DNA from: Candidatus Heimdallarchaeota archaeon
GTDB taxonomy: Archaea > Asgardarchaeota > Heimdallarchaeia > Hodarchaeales > Hodarchaeaceae
Length of the DNA: 64,000 nt
NCBI GenBank assembly: GCA_020353515.1
Contig: CP070695.1
Coordinates: 1,170,660 to 1,234,659, forward strand
Direction of reading: 5' to 3'
The translations under genes and the position numbers were made by a program. Positions 33,201 through 42,305 of the stretch are shown here, one piece after another. A model generated the notes under the pieces. That model was not told the DNA's origin, did not search any database, and worked only from the letters and a program-made list of their open reading frames with translations. The first letter of the stretch is position 1; every line of letters starts with the position of its first letter.

Positions 33201-33683
33201 ATGCCCCCTCTAAAAATCAATTGGATTATTCCAGGAAAATTGGCTGGTAGTGCGTTTCCCCTCTCAAATGAGGTTCTTTCCTTACCTAAACTGAATTTAA
33301 TGCTAATTGTAAATCTCACATCTCATGGTTTACCAAATACATTGAAGGAGCAATTGAAAGATAAAGGGGTGGAAATCAGCCGTTTTCCAATTCCTGACTT
33401 TAGTATTCCAACACCAAATGTTATTCATCAATATCTTCAAACCGTATGTGAAACGCTGCGTCAAGATCAAGCAGTTCTAACGCATTGTATTGCTGGATGT
33501 GGAAGAACTGGAACAATGACTGGATTATTTCTAGTAACTCATGATTACTCACCAGAAAAGGCGCTAGAGATCATTCATGAATCTTTAGGTGAAGGATGTC
33601 CCGATACTAAACAACAAGCAAGTCTACTTCATCAGTACAGAAGAAAATGCCCAAATTACTCCCAGTGTAAAGGCAAGTTTTAA
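33201..33683 (+). CDS. Dual-specificity protein phosphatase
   Basis: 160 residues. The signature HC-x5-RT is complete: His95-Cys96, IAGCG, Arg102-Thr (THCIAGCGRTGT). A general-acid Asp66 (PIPDFSIP) stands about 30 residues before. This is the cysteine-dependent tyrosine/dual-specificity class, small form. The start ATG at 33201 follows GGAAG. It probably removes phosphate from Tyr/Ser in proteins or from nucleotides or lipids. It sits 6 bp before the GNAT gene. Confidence 0.82.
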   Translation: MPPLKINWIIPGKLAGSAFPLSNEVLSLPKLNLMLIVNLTSHGLPNTLKEQLKDKGVEISRFPIPDFSIPTPNVIHQYLQTVCETLRQDQAVLTHCIAGCGRTGTMTGLFLVTHDYSPEKALEIIHESLGEGCPDTKQQASLLHQYRRKCPNYSQCKGKF

Positions 33684-33688
33684 AATCA

Positions 33689-34465
33689 GTGTTCCTAATG
33701 GTTATTTTAATTCCTAATTCTCAATTTGATTCCATTCGTTATATATTTGATTCAAATCAACAAATGAGAAATGTAATCGAGGCCATTCCTAGGTTGACAA
33801 CAGGAAAACTCTGGGTAGATAACCTGGACAATCCTTCAATGGCACTTTATTCAATACCTGGCATTAATTTCTTAGCAGGAACCCCTGATCCGCAAAATAT
33901 AGATGATTTACTAGGTAAAATACCTTCCAAAGAGAATATTTTTATCCCTACTACAAAGTGGATAGAAATTTTAAAACAGTATTTTGGGATCAAGCTTGGA
34001 ACCTTTAATAGATATGCTCTTTCTGCGACTTCTTTAAGACTAAAAAATATCCGTAATCTAAAAGAAAAACTTCCTAGAGGATTCTATTTTCTAGATGTTG
34101 ATACATCAATTCTAAATCAAATCAAAGACTCAATTGGGTTTTTTATTCATTTGTTTTTTGGAGACCCTGAGTCTTTCATGATTTCTGGGAGAGGATATTG
34201 TATTAAGCATGATGATACCGTAATAAGTATTGCTTCATCGTTAGTGCCTTATACAAAGAGCCTTGAAATCCAGGTAGACACAATAGATTCTCCAAAGTAT
34301 CGTCGAAAAGGATTTGCCACACGAGTAGCTGCTGAAATGATTGAATATTGCTTAGAAAATGGGATTGAACCCCATTGGGATGCTGATACTATTATCTCAA
34401 GAGATTTTGCCCTTAAACTTGGGTATACCAACCCCCAATCTTATTCTTGTTATTATTGGGTATAA
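33689..34465 (+). CDS. GNAT-family acetyltransferase-like protein
   Basis: 258 residues from GTG at 33689, or 255 from ATG at 33698. The C-terminal half shows a GNAT core: CIKHDDTVISIASS, LEIQVDTIDSPKYRRKGFATRVAAEMI (the RxxGxA acetyl-CoA loop is RRKGFA) and WDADTIISRDFALKLGY. The N-terminal half is of the type found in PF12746-like GNATs. The target is unknown. It is the last gene of the 31.8-34.5 kb plus-strand run. Confidence 0.7.
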   Translation: MFLMVILIPNSQFDSIRYIFDSNQQMRNVIEAIPRLTTGKLWVDNLDNPSMALYSIPGINFLAGTPDPQNIDDLLGKIPSKENIFIPTTKWIEILKQYFGIKLGTFNRYALSATSLRLKNIRNLKEKLPRGFYFLDVDTSILNQIKDSIGFFIHLFFGDPESFMISGRGYCIKHDDTVISIASSLVPYTKSLEIQVDTIDSPKYRRKGFATRVAAEMIEYCLENGIEPHWDADTIISRDFALKLGYTNPQSYSCYYWV

Positions 34466-34668
34466 ATCTAATATTCTGGATATATATAGGATTGAAATAA
34501 TAGAGACATTTCACATCCTTTCTATTATACTTTTTTGAAAGGAAGAATATAAAAAGCCCAAAATTTAAATGTCTTAGATTAATTTTTAGCTTCCCCTGTA
34601 TCATCGGATGGTTTAATTGATCCGTAAATGATCATTTTAAATTGAGATACTGTTTGGAGGATTGAAGA

Positions 34669-36990
34669 ATGAGGAAAAGGAGATTATTCAACTTATTAAG
34701 TATAATTATGTTATTAGCCATTGTTATGGCTAGCAATGTTTTTTCTACACCCAGAAATATAATGCAAGCCACTACTGATAATTGGTCTACAGATTGGCGT
34801 CCTTTCGGTGCATATGTTGAAAATCTAAGATTTGTAGTGTTCACTGAGGGTGAAATCCCCCTTGCGATGTTAGCTCTTCAAAATGGTGATATTGACTGTT
34901 ATGATGATCGAGTTCCCCCTGAGAATGTTAGTGATCTTGAAAGTAATCCAAATATAAATGTGACATATACACCCAGTTTAAGATTTCGGGCTCTCACCTT
35001 GAATTGTGAAAAGTTTCCATTGAACATTACGGCCTTCCGTCGTGCAATGGCCTTCGGATTTGATAAATATCGTGCTAACGAAGAGATCCTCGCGGGGAAT
35101 GGGCAACTACAAGATAGTTATATACCAAGCTGTGCAGAAGAATGGGAAGTTGAAAGTTTACTGGAAAATCATTTTTATGAGGCAGATTATGTCTCTGGTA
35201 ATGCATCTCTTGAAAATGCTGGTTTTACAGACTTAGATGGCGATGGATGGCGTGAATACGATGCTGACCGTTCTGGTACTTGGACACCTAGTGACATTGA
35301 CGACAATGATCCAGCCTTAGTAATGGAAATGTATGCAACAGCAGGATATGATCCAGCTATTATTGCATGTGAAATTCTGAGAGATGGTCTTGCAGCAATG
35401 GGTGTTCGTTCCACCTTTGTTGAAATGGAATTTAGTGAAATTCTTGACCGTCTGCTTGTAGGCGATGCTTGGGTTGCCTGTTGGACTGAAGGTCGAAGTA
35501 TTATAAATACACCAAGAGATCTATATGATTCCTTTAGAACTGGGGGAATCTGGAACCAAGACCCTTTTAATTATTATCATTTTAGTAATGATACTATCGA
35601 TGTAATGCTAGACTCAATGTTTGATTCATCTAGCCCTGAAGAAATAAAACAATATGCTCGTAATGCTGGTTTATTACTAGCTTTTGAGCAACCTCAAATC
35701 GTTGTGTACAACGATGTCAATATAGGGGCTTACCGCACCGACAGATTTGATGGATGGTTTGAATTCGCTGGTGTAGGAACCGCGGGTAGTTATCAACAAA
35801 CTAATCCATACTGTGCTACAAAAGTACACCTAAAAGAATCCTTGGGTGGTCCTTATGGTGGTATTCTCTGGCATTGTTTATCCGACAGAATGAACACTTG
35901 GAATCCTTACTTACAAAATACACGTTATGAAGCTACAGTCTTTCAATACATCTATGAATCTCTATGGAATGTTGATCCTTATACATGGGATCTAATTCCA
36001 GGATTAGCTTATGATTGGGATTCCGAGCAAACAGTAGCGGGGGGAGACCTTCAAGATGGTCAAAAGTATACTTTTTACCTCTACGAGAATGTATTCTGGC
36101 ATGATGGAGAAATGTTAACCGCAGAAGATGTCAACCACTCCATATACATGTGGAGAGATAGTCCATATCATAATCCAGAAATGTGGGACATCTATAGAGT
36201 AGAAATGCCTGATGGCCCTGATGGCCATACCATTGAACTTTATGTCAATAACAAGAATTATTTCGAGTTTGCTGATACTACTAATTTCTATATCACACCA
36301 GAACACATCTGGAATACTGTTGAAAACGTCACAGCTTATAATCCATGGCCAGGAGATGAAACCATTGTTGGAACTGGTCCCTACAAAGTACGCCCTAATG
36401 GCTGGGTACCTGGTGAGTATATCGATATGATTCGGAACGAAGATTGGCGCTGGGATATTCGAGATTGCACAGGATCATCTGTCGAAACGAGTACTTTTTC
36501 AGAAACTACAGCTGGACTGGAAACTACTGAGACTCCCTGTGAAATAAACCCTCCTATAGTTATCATTAGTGGAATAGAGGATGATGGTTCTTATTCTGGA
36601 AGAATTACTATTGAAGTATCAGCTATTGATGAAAGTGACATCATAAGAACAGAAATAACTATCAAAGATGGCGAAATTGATAAGACTGAAGAAATTGATC
36701 TAGATTTAACTGCTGGTACTTGGATTGGTGAATATGAGCTTGACACCAGAGAATTTCCTGATGATACTTATAGGATTATCATTAAAGTTTATGATGCATG
36801 CAATAATGTCCGAACTATCAGACTTGATATCACCTTTCACAATGGTATTACTGAGGTGAATACTGAGACAAGCATTGAATTCACCGGTGAAATACCAGCA
36901 ATTTCACCTGGATTTGAACACATCACAATAATATTAGGTCTTGGAATGATGACACTAGTTCTATGGCGTCGGAGAAAATATATTTACTGA
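34669..36990 (+). CDS. Circularly permuted SBP_bac_5-type solute-binding protein
   Basis: 773 residues with a signal peptide (MRKRRLFNLLSIIMLLAIVM). The normal second half of family 5 peptide-binding proteins comes first (about 40-380): FTEGEIPLAMLALQNGDIDCY, LTLNCEKFP, FRRAMAFGFDK, a calcium-type loop DLDGDGWREYD, and EILRDGLAAMGV. The normal first half follows (about 390-610): LSDRMNTWNPYLQNTRYEA, YIYESLWNVD, YTFYLYENVFWHDG, LTAEDVNHSIYM, ITPEHIWNT and VGTGPYKV. A beta domain (about 640-730) and a tail SPGFE, helix, WRRRK end it. No permease or ATPase genes are nearby. It binds an oligopeptide or similar solute outside the cell. Confidence 0.78.
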   Translation: MRKRRLFNLLSIIMLLAIVMASNVFSTPRNIMQATTDNWSTDWRPFGAYVENLRFVVFTEGEIPLAMLALQNGDIDCYDDRVPPENVSDLESNPNINVTYTPSLRFRALTLNCEKFPLNITAFRRAMAFGFDKYRANEEILAGNGQLQDSYIPSCAEEWEVESLLENHFYEADYVSGNASLENAGFTDLDGDGWREYDADRSGTWTPSDIDDNDPALVMEMYATAGYDPAIIACEILRDGLAAMGVRSTFVEMEFSEILDRLLVGDAWVACWTEGRSIINTPRDLYDSFRTGGIWNQDPFNYYHFSNDTIDVMLDSMFDSSSPEEIKQYARNAGLLLAFEQPQIVVYNDVNIGAYRTDRFDGWFEFAGVGTAGSYQQTNPYCATKVHLKESLGGPYGGILWHCLSDRMNTWNPYLQNTRYEATVFQYIYESLWNVDPYTWDLIPGLAYDWDSEQTVAGGDLQDGQKYTFYLYENVFWHDGEMLTAEDVNHSIYMWRDSPYHNPEMWDIYRVEMPDGPDGHTIELYVNNKNYFEFADTTNFYITPEHIWNTVENVTAYNPWPGDETIVGTGPYKVRPNGWVPGEYIDMIRNEDWRWDIRDCTGSSVETSTFSETTAGLETTETPCEINPPIVIISGIEDDGSYSGRITIEVSAIDESDIIRTEITIKDGEIDKTEEIDLDLTAGTWIGEYELDTREFPDDTYRIIIKVYDACNNVRTIRLDITFHNGITEVNTETSIEFTGEIPAISPGFEHITIILGLGMMTLVLWRRRKYIY

Positions 36991-37128
36991 AATTCTAGCC
37001 TGATTCCATTATCTCAAAGAAATCATAAATTATAAATAGGAGTTCTACGGTTATTACAAGAGCTATTCAAGTCCGAATTTCTATTTTAAAGGGATCTAAT
37101 TTTTAAAAGGGATTAGGAAGGTAATTCA

Positions 37129-39177
37129 TTGAGAAAAGTTAAGTTGTTATATCTAATATGTACAATTATCTCTATAAGTATTTTATTTACTGGAAATGTT
37201 CTCTCATCCCCAATAGGTATTATGCAGGTGAAATGGTCTGGAAATTGGCGTCCTTATGGAGGCTATGCAGATGAACTGTTATTCGTGGTTTTCTCAGAGG
37301 GCGAGAGAGCACAAAAAATGTTAGCACTACAGAGTGGTGAGATCGACGCAGACGATGAACGAGTTCTCTCAGATTATATTGCTGCTCTTGTTCGAGATCC
37401 TAACATCGATGTTACTTTTTCTCCTGGTTTAAGATATCGAGTAATTACCTTAAACTGTGAGAAATTCCCCACTAACATCACAGGATACCGACGAGCGATA
37501 GCTTTTGGTTATGACAAGTACAGAGCGAACATGGAAGCTATCGGAGGCATTGGTTTGGAATTGGACAGCTATGTCCCATGGTCGGCAACTGAATGGGAAG
37601 TCGAAAGCCAGATCGGAGGCGAATTCTATGCCCCAGATTATGCTGCGGGTAACGCGTCTCTTGAGAAAGCTGGTTTTAGAGACTTAGACGGCGATGGTTG
37701 GCGTGAATACGATAAGAACGATAACAACATGTGGGATGCAGGTATTGATATAGACGATGACGATCCTCTCCTTGCTATCGAGATGGGCGCCACCTCAGGT
37801 TATGATCCTGCCATTATCGCTGTTACAATCGCTGTTGAAGGCCTCGCAGTGATGGGTATGCGCGCTACAGTTGTTGAAAAGGACTTTGGCCTCCTTCTAG
37901 ATGAGCTTATACTCGGACAAGCTTCCTGTGCTTGCTGGACTGAAGGTATCCCCACTATTAATACGATCAAACAGATTTACGACCGATTCCACAGAAACGG
38001 AGCAGATTGGGCCTATTATCATTTTGTAAACCAAACTATTGAAGAGCAACTTGATTTAATGGTGAGTTCTACAACCAAAGAAGATGTAAAAATGTACGGC
38101 CTCGAAGCCAGTAAGATGCTCCTATTTGAACAACCCCAAATTGTCGTTTATAACGATGCCATTGTAGAGGCTCGTCGTAATGACGTTTGGGAAGGCTTCT
38201 TTGAGTTTAAAGGTGCTGGTTTTGTTAATGGAGATAATAAATGGGCTGGTGTTAAAGTCCGCCAACAAACTGGTGACTTAGGTGGAACATTCCGCTATGC
38301 CTGTTCAGATAACCTCAATACACTAAATGTCATGATGCGACAAACAGGCTACGAAGATCTAGTTTTCCAGTATGTCTATGAGGGCCTTTATAATGTCGAG
38401 CCAGAGAATTGGGATATCATCCCTGGGCTAGCATATGACTGGAATATTGAAGCAACCATCGCAGACGCTCCTGCTGGTATCCAAGATGGTGAGAAGTACA
38501 CATTCTACCTGTACGAAAACGAAACTTGGCATGACGGAAATGCATTCACCGCTGAAGATGTCAAGTTCACCTATGAACAAGTTTGGCATGAAGGCCTGCA
38601 ATACAATATAGAAGCTGATTCCGTGTACAGGATTGACCTGCCCAATGGTGCGGATGGACACATTGTCGAAATGTATATCAACCAGACAGGGTACTTCATG
38701 TTCCCAGAAATTGCTGGCTGCTTTGCTATTGTCCCAGAACACATCTGGAGTACAGCTGGAAATATCTCATCCTTTGTACCAACTAATGCACAAATGGTCG
38801 GGACTGGGCCTTATAAGTGGAATCAACGTGTCCCTGGTGAATACATCAGCCTTCTCCGCCATCAGAACTGGCGCTGGGATATTCGCGATGCATCCATTGA
38901 AACACCAACAGAAACATCAGAACCTCAAAAAATTACTGTGACTGTACCAGCTTCCTGTCCAGAATGTCCCTCGCCAGCAACAGTAGTAGTTACAGACGAG
39001 ATAACTAAGACTGTTGTTAAAACTATCTATCCAGAGGACACTTCTGAAACCACAGAATCCTCAGAAGAACCAAAAGAAACACCGAGTATCACACCAGGTT
39101 TTGAGTTTTATTCTGTCTTTACTATGTCTGTGATAATTGGTGTTTTGACAATCTACCGTAAACGAAGAAGAAGATAA
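37129..39177 (+). CDS. Second circularly permuted SBP_bac_5-type protein
   Basis: 682 residues, TTG start at 37129 behind a GGAAGG site, then a signal peptide. It is a paralogue of the gene at 34669 with the same swapped order: the ALQSGEID ... AIAFGYDKYRANMEA half first (about 40-370), then SDNLNTLNVMMRQTGYED, YVYEGLYNVEPE, WHDGNAFTAEDVKFTYEQ, IVPEHIWST and VGTGPYKW (about 385-590). The extra beta domain is absent; a Thr/Glu/Pro-rich stretch with CPEC links to TPGFE, a helix and RKRRRR. The two genes are separated by 138 bp. Codons look less AT-rich than in the first copy. Confidence 0.78.
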   Translation: MRKVKLLYLICTIISISILFTGNVLSSPIGIMQVKWSGNWRPYGGYADELLFVVFSEGERAQKMLALQSGEIDADDERVLSDYIAALVRDPNIDVTFSPGLRYRVITLNCEKFPTNITGYRRAIAFGYDKYRANMEAIGGIGLELDSYVPWSATEWEVESQIGGEFYAPDYAAGNASLEKAGFRDLDGDGWREYDKNDNNMWDAGIDIDDDDPLLAIEMGATSGYDPAIIAVTIAVEGLAVMGMRATVVEKDFGLLLDELILGQASCACWTEGIPTINTIKQIYDRFHRNGADWAYYHFVNQTIEEQLDLMVSSTTKEDVKMYGLEASKMLLFEQPQIVVYNDAIVEARRNDVWEGFFEFKGAGFVNGDNKWAGVKVRQQTGDLGGTFRYACSDNLNTLNVMMRQTGYEDLVFQYVYEGLYNVEPENWDIIPGLAYDWNIEATIADAPAGIQDGEKYTFYLYENETWHDGNAFTAEDVKFTYEQVWHEGLQYNIEADSVYRIDLPNGADGHIVEMYINQTGYFMFPEIAGCFAIVPEHIWSTAGNISSFVPTNAQMVGTGPYKWNQRVPGEYISLLRHQNWRWDIRDASIETPTETSEPQKITVTVPASCPECPSPATVVVTDEITKTVVKTIYPEDTSETTESSEEPKETPSITPGFEFYSVFTMSVIIGVLTIYRKRRRR

Positions 39178-39229
39178 AATATTATCTACTTCCCTCCTTT
39201 TTTTTCGTTATCTCAATCAAATGACTCGT

Positions 39230-40342
39230 CTATCTAAGCTCTTCTAACAACTCATCAATTAACTCTAATCCAGCCAATAGATAATTCTTCTCCGATCCAA
39301 TCCCAATACGGATATAGTGATCTAGTCCGAAACAATCCCCAGCTACAATAAATACACTTTTTTCTTCTCTGAGTTTAGTGGTTAATTCTGTTGAATTGAT
39401 GTTCATGTTATATTTCAAAAAAGCAATCCCCCCAGCTTGAGGGGGGATGAATTGGAAGATATCTGAGTGTTTTGCTACCCATTTGGTCAAGACTATTAAA
39501 TTCCCACGAAGCATCTTTCGATTACGTTCTAAGACTTTTTGTCTTCTCTCTGGTTGTAACACTAATGTGGCGATTCGATTGCTTAATATTCCACTAGCAA
39601 TTGAGGTATAATCATGGTAACTCCACATCTTCTCGATGGTCTTTTTCGGACCAATTAACCATCCAATCCTTAATCCAGGTAAGGCATAAGCTTTAGAGAG
39701 ACCGCAGCTAATTATTGTCTTATCATAAAGACCCCAAAAACTTGAAGTTTCATCACCCTCCAATTCAGCACCTTGATAAATCTCATCAGAATAGATCCAT
39801 GCATCTGCTTTCTTCGCTAGATGAACAATCTCCTGCATTATCTCTTCTTCTAAGACTGCTCCTGTTGGATTATTGGGATTACAGACAGTAATCATTTTTG
39901 TTCGAGGTGAGAGTAAACCCTCCAGTTCTTCAATTTCTGGTTGCCAGTTAAGATGTTCTTTTAGATGAAAAGGCTTAACTGTAACTCCGAAAGACTGAGC
40001 AATCCCCCAAATCTGCAAATAGTTTGGTAACATAAGAATAAGCTCATCCTTGGGTTCCAAAGTGCTCCAGGTGCCAATAAAGTTTCCCTCTGATGACCCG
40101 TTTGTCACCAATACATTATCTAAGTTTGTTCCTGGATAAAGAAGACTGATTGCCTCTCGTAATTCAATAGATCCATTTGTCTGACCGTAACCAAGTCGAA
40201 TAGAAAATAAATCCTTTAGTTCATCGTCAGTAAGGAGTTCAGAAAGCATGTAAGGATGAACTCCGCTTTCAGTTAAGTTATATCGCACTCTATTTTCCCA
40301 AACTGATTGTCTCCTCTCCAGCTCGAAAGTTTCAATTTTCAT
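39230..40342 (-). CDS. Fold-type I PLP aminotransferase
   Basis: 370 residues. It opens with the ERRQSVWENRVRYNLTESGV type of N-terminus. Then come NGSSEGNF, LPNYLQIW, CNPNNPTGA, IYSDEIYQG and the PLP lysine in CGLSKAYALPGLRIGW, with the closing Arg in HYIRIGIG. It is related to the aminotransferase at 30429 (same sub-group, capreomycidine-synthase/aspartate-type). It stands alone between a solute-binding gene and a thioredoxin gene, and its substrate is unknown. Confidence 0.8.
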   Translation of the reverse strand: MKIETFELERRQSVWENRVRYNLTESGVHPYMLSELLTDDELKDLFSIRLGYGQTNGSIELREAISLLYPGTNLDNVLVTNGSSEGNFIGTWSTLEPKDELILMLPNYLQIWGIAQSFGVTVKPFHLKEHLNWQPEIEELEGLLSPRTKMITVCNPNNPTGAVLEEEIMQEIVHLAKKADAWIYSDEIYQGAELEGDETSSFWGLYDKTIISCGLSKAYALPGLRIGWLIGPKKTIEKMWSYHDYTSIASGILSNRIATLVLQPERRQKVLERNRKMLRGNLIVLTKWVAKHSDIFQFIPPQAGGIAFLKYNMNINSTELTTKLREEKSVFIVAGDCFGLDHYIRIGIGSEKNYLLAGLELIDELLEELR

Positions 40343-40465
40343 TTGATTTTCCTCAAAAAAGGAGATTAGTCCGTTTTAATGTGAACCTGATAAGCTTTTT
40401 AAGCCTTCAGGATATAATTACATAAATTTGGTATGAAGGAAATTATTTCTTAGGAGGTTGATTGA

Positions 40466-41326
40466 ATGGCTATAAAAAGGAAATATGGAATATCCTTGAT
40501 AGTATTTCTGCAATTATTAGTACTGATAACCCCAATGCCTTTTAGCGCTAAACCAATAGGTTCTGATGTCTTATTTCAACTACCAAATGATACCCCTGCA
40601 CCTGATTTCACCTTAACTGATTTTGTAACGAATGTATCATTTTCATTATCCGATTTTCAGGGGAAAGTAGTTATCCTCGACCTTTTTGCTACATGGTGTC
40701 CTCCGTGTGTTGATGCTATTCCGAAAATAAGAGAAATTTCCCTCTCTTATTCTGTTAATGATCTTGTAATTATTTCAATTGATATCGATTCAGGTGAAGA
40801 TGAACAATTAGTTGAGGATTTTATTGAGGAGCATCAAATGGATTGGTGGGTCGCTTTTGACAATAGCAGTATAGTAAGTAATAATTATGGTTCCGGATAT
40901 ATTCCAACTTTGTACGTAATTGATCAAAATCAAATTGTTACTTATTCTGAAATAGGTTTCGACTTTGAGGAGGTTCTGAATACTTTAGATCAGCTAGGAA
41001 TAGAACCTACACTTCCTATCTCACCAAATGGCTCTTTAGGTGATCTACCCTTTTTTGGAATTGTTCCTACAATCTTTATTGTTGGAATAGGGTTTATGGT
41101 TGTTTTTATTATAGGTGCAGTCATATATGGTAGATATCAACAGAGAAAACAGAGAGAAGCATACCAAGTTCGTTACGGTTTCAACCAACACCAGAAAATC
41201 CAGACATCCACTCTTGATGAAAGAGCTGCATCTAGGATTTGTCCTAATTGTAACCGTTCTTCAGCTTTGAAAGCCAAATTTTGTTTGTACTGTGGCTCAG
41301 ATTTGAGAGAAGATTCCTCCTGGTAG
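40466..41326 (+). CDS. TlpA-like thioredoxin with membrane helix and zinc ribbon
   Basis: 286 residues, ATG at 40466 behind AGGAGG. Signal peptide or anchor (about 8-27). A TlpA/ResA-type thioredoxin domain follows (about 42-180) with the CPPC site at Cys78/Cys81 (FATWCPPC) and the cis-Pro loop YIPTLYVI. Then comes a second membrane helix (about 193-217) and a short C-terminal zinc ribbon (CPNC ... CLYCG). The thioredoxin part would be outside, acting on exported proteins, and the ribbon inside, which is an unusual pairing. Confidence 0.8.
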   Translation: MAIKRKYGISLIVFLQLLVLITPMPFSAKPIGSDVLFQLPNDTPAPDFTLTDFVTNVSFSLSDFQGKVVILDLFATWCPPCVDAIPKIREISLSYSVNDLVIISIDIDSGEDEQLVEDFIEEHQMDWWVAFDNSSIVSNNYGSGYIPTLYVIDQNQIVTYSEIGFDFEEVLNTLDQLGIEPTLPISPNGSLGDLPFFGIVPTIFIVGIGFMVVFIIGAVIYGRYQQRKQREAYQVRYGFNQHQKIQTSTLDERAASRICPNCNRSSALKAKFCLYCGSDLREDSSW

Positions 41327-41336
41327 TCTTTTTATG

Positions 41337-42293
41337 TCACAATATTCCTTCATATACTGCTTTTGAGATTTGAATATCTTGTACTGCAACACCAGTTAAA
41401 TCAGCAACAGTAATTTCATCATCAGTTTGACGTTGGAGGGTTTTACTGGATATCATTGTGCCTAACTCCACCATGTCATCTTTTGTAATCTTTCCATTTT
41501 TCATTGCGTGGAAACATTCCCCACGAAATGCAGCTTGAGGAATACTATCAACTATAACATGGTTAGCAATACGTAAGATTTCTGGATCTAATTCTTGTTT
41601 TTCTGGTGTGTCCGACCCAATTGCCGTAATATGTGTTCCTTTTCGAACCTGTTCCGCTTTTATAAGAGGTACTTTGGATGGAGTGCAGGTAACAATCAGG
41701 TTACATGTACTTGTAATATCTTCTTGATCCAAAGTTGTTTCTATGTTAAATCCAGAATCTATCATATCTTGTTGATACTTGACCAATCCTGTTTCTTTTC
41801 TTCCCCACACAATTGCGTCTCGACATGTTATTATTGTTTTTAAATATTCTAGTTGCATCTTTCCCTGAATTCCATAACCTAAAATACCTATACGATTTAC
41901 TTTTTGAGGACTCATATATTTTGCTACAACTGCTCCTGCTGCTGCTGTTCTCACATTTGTTAAATGACCTTCATCGAGTAAGACGCATAATACCTCACCT
42001 GTCTTTTGACTGAACAAAATATTAAGTCCATTAATAGAAGGGAGGCCTTTTTGGGGATTTTCATAAAATCCTTGGGCAATTTTAACGACATAGTAATCGC
42101 CTTGTTTGATATAACCATATTTAATGTGACAGTCTCCAGGAGGTTCCTCAAAGATCATCTCACCCACAGGGGGAACGACAACTTTCCCTTGTGAATAAGC
42201 TACGAACCCTTCTTCAATTAGTTTGAGAGGATCAATACTTCTTAGAATCTCTTTTATTTTTGATAATCTAATAATCTTAGTCACAATAATCAT
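41337..42293 (-). CDS. Ornithine cyclodeaminase / mu-crystallin family protein
   Basis: 318 residues of the NAD-binding OCD/mu-crystallin/alanine-dehydrogenase family. Seen: EVLCVLLDEGHLTNVRTAAAGAVVAKYM, the Rossmann site IGILGYGIQGKMQ, IVTCTPSKVPLI, HITAIGSDTPEKQELDPEIL and a final AVQDIQISK. The family forms proline from ornithine, or reduces or splits imino and amino acids, so the name does not fix the reaction. It lies 12 bp downstream of a fold-I PLP enzyme gene on the same strand, so the two probably share a substrate. Confidence 0.82.
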   Translation of the reverse strand: MIIVTKIIRLSKIKEILRSIDPLKLIEEGFVAYSQGKVVVPPVGEMIFEEPPGDCHIKYGYIKQGDYYVVKIAQGFYENPQKGLPSINGLNILFSQKTGEVLCVLLDEGHLTNVRTAAAGAVVAKYMSPQKVNRIGILGYGIQGKMQLEYLKTIITCRDAIVWGRKETGLVKYQQDMIDSGFNIETTLDQEDITSTCNLIVTCTPSKVPLIKAEQVRKGTHITAIGSDTPEKQELDPEILRIANHVIVDSIPQAAFRGECFHAMKNGKITKDDMVELGTMISSKTLQRQTDDEITVADLTGVAVQDIQISKAVYEGIL

Positions 42294-42305
42294 TCTTCCT
42301 CAAAG

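Noticed and set aside
33689-39177. A complete peptide ABC importer
   Set aside because: Only binding-protein genes are present; no permease or ATPase of the Dpp/Opp type is within reach.
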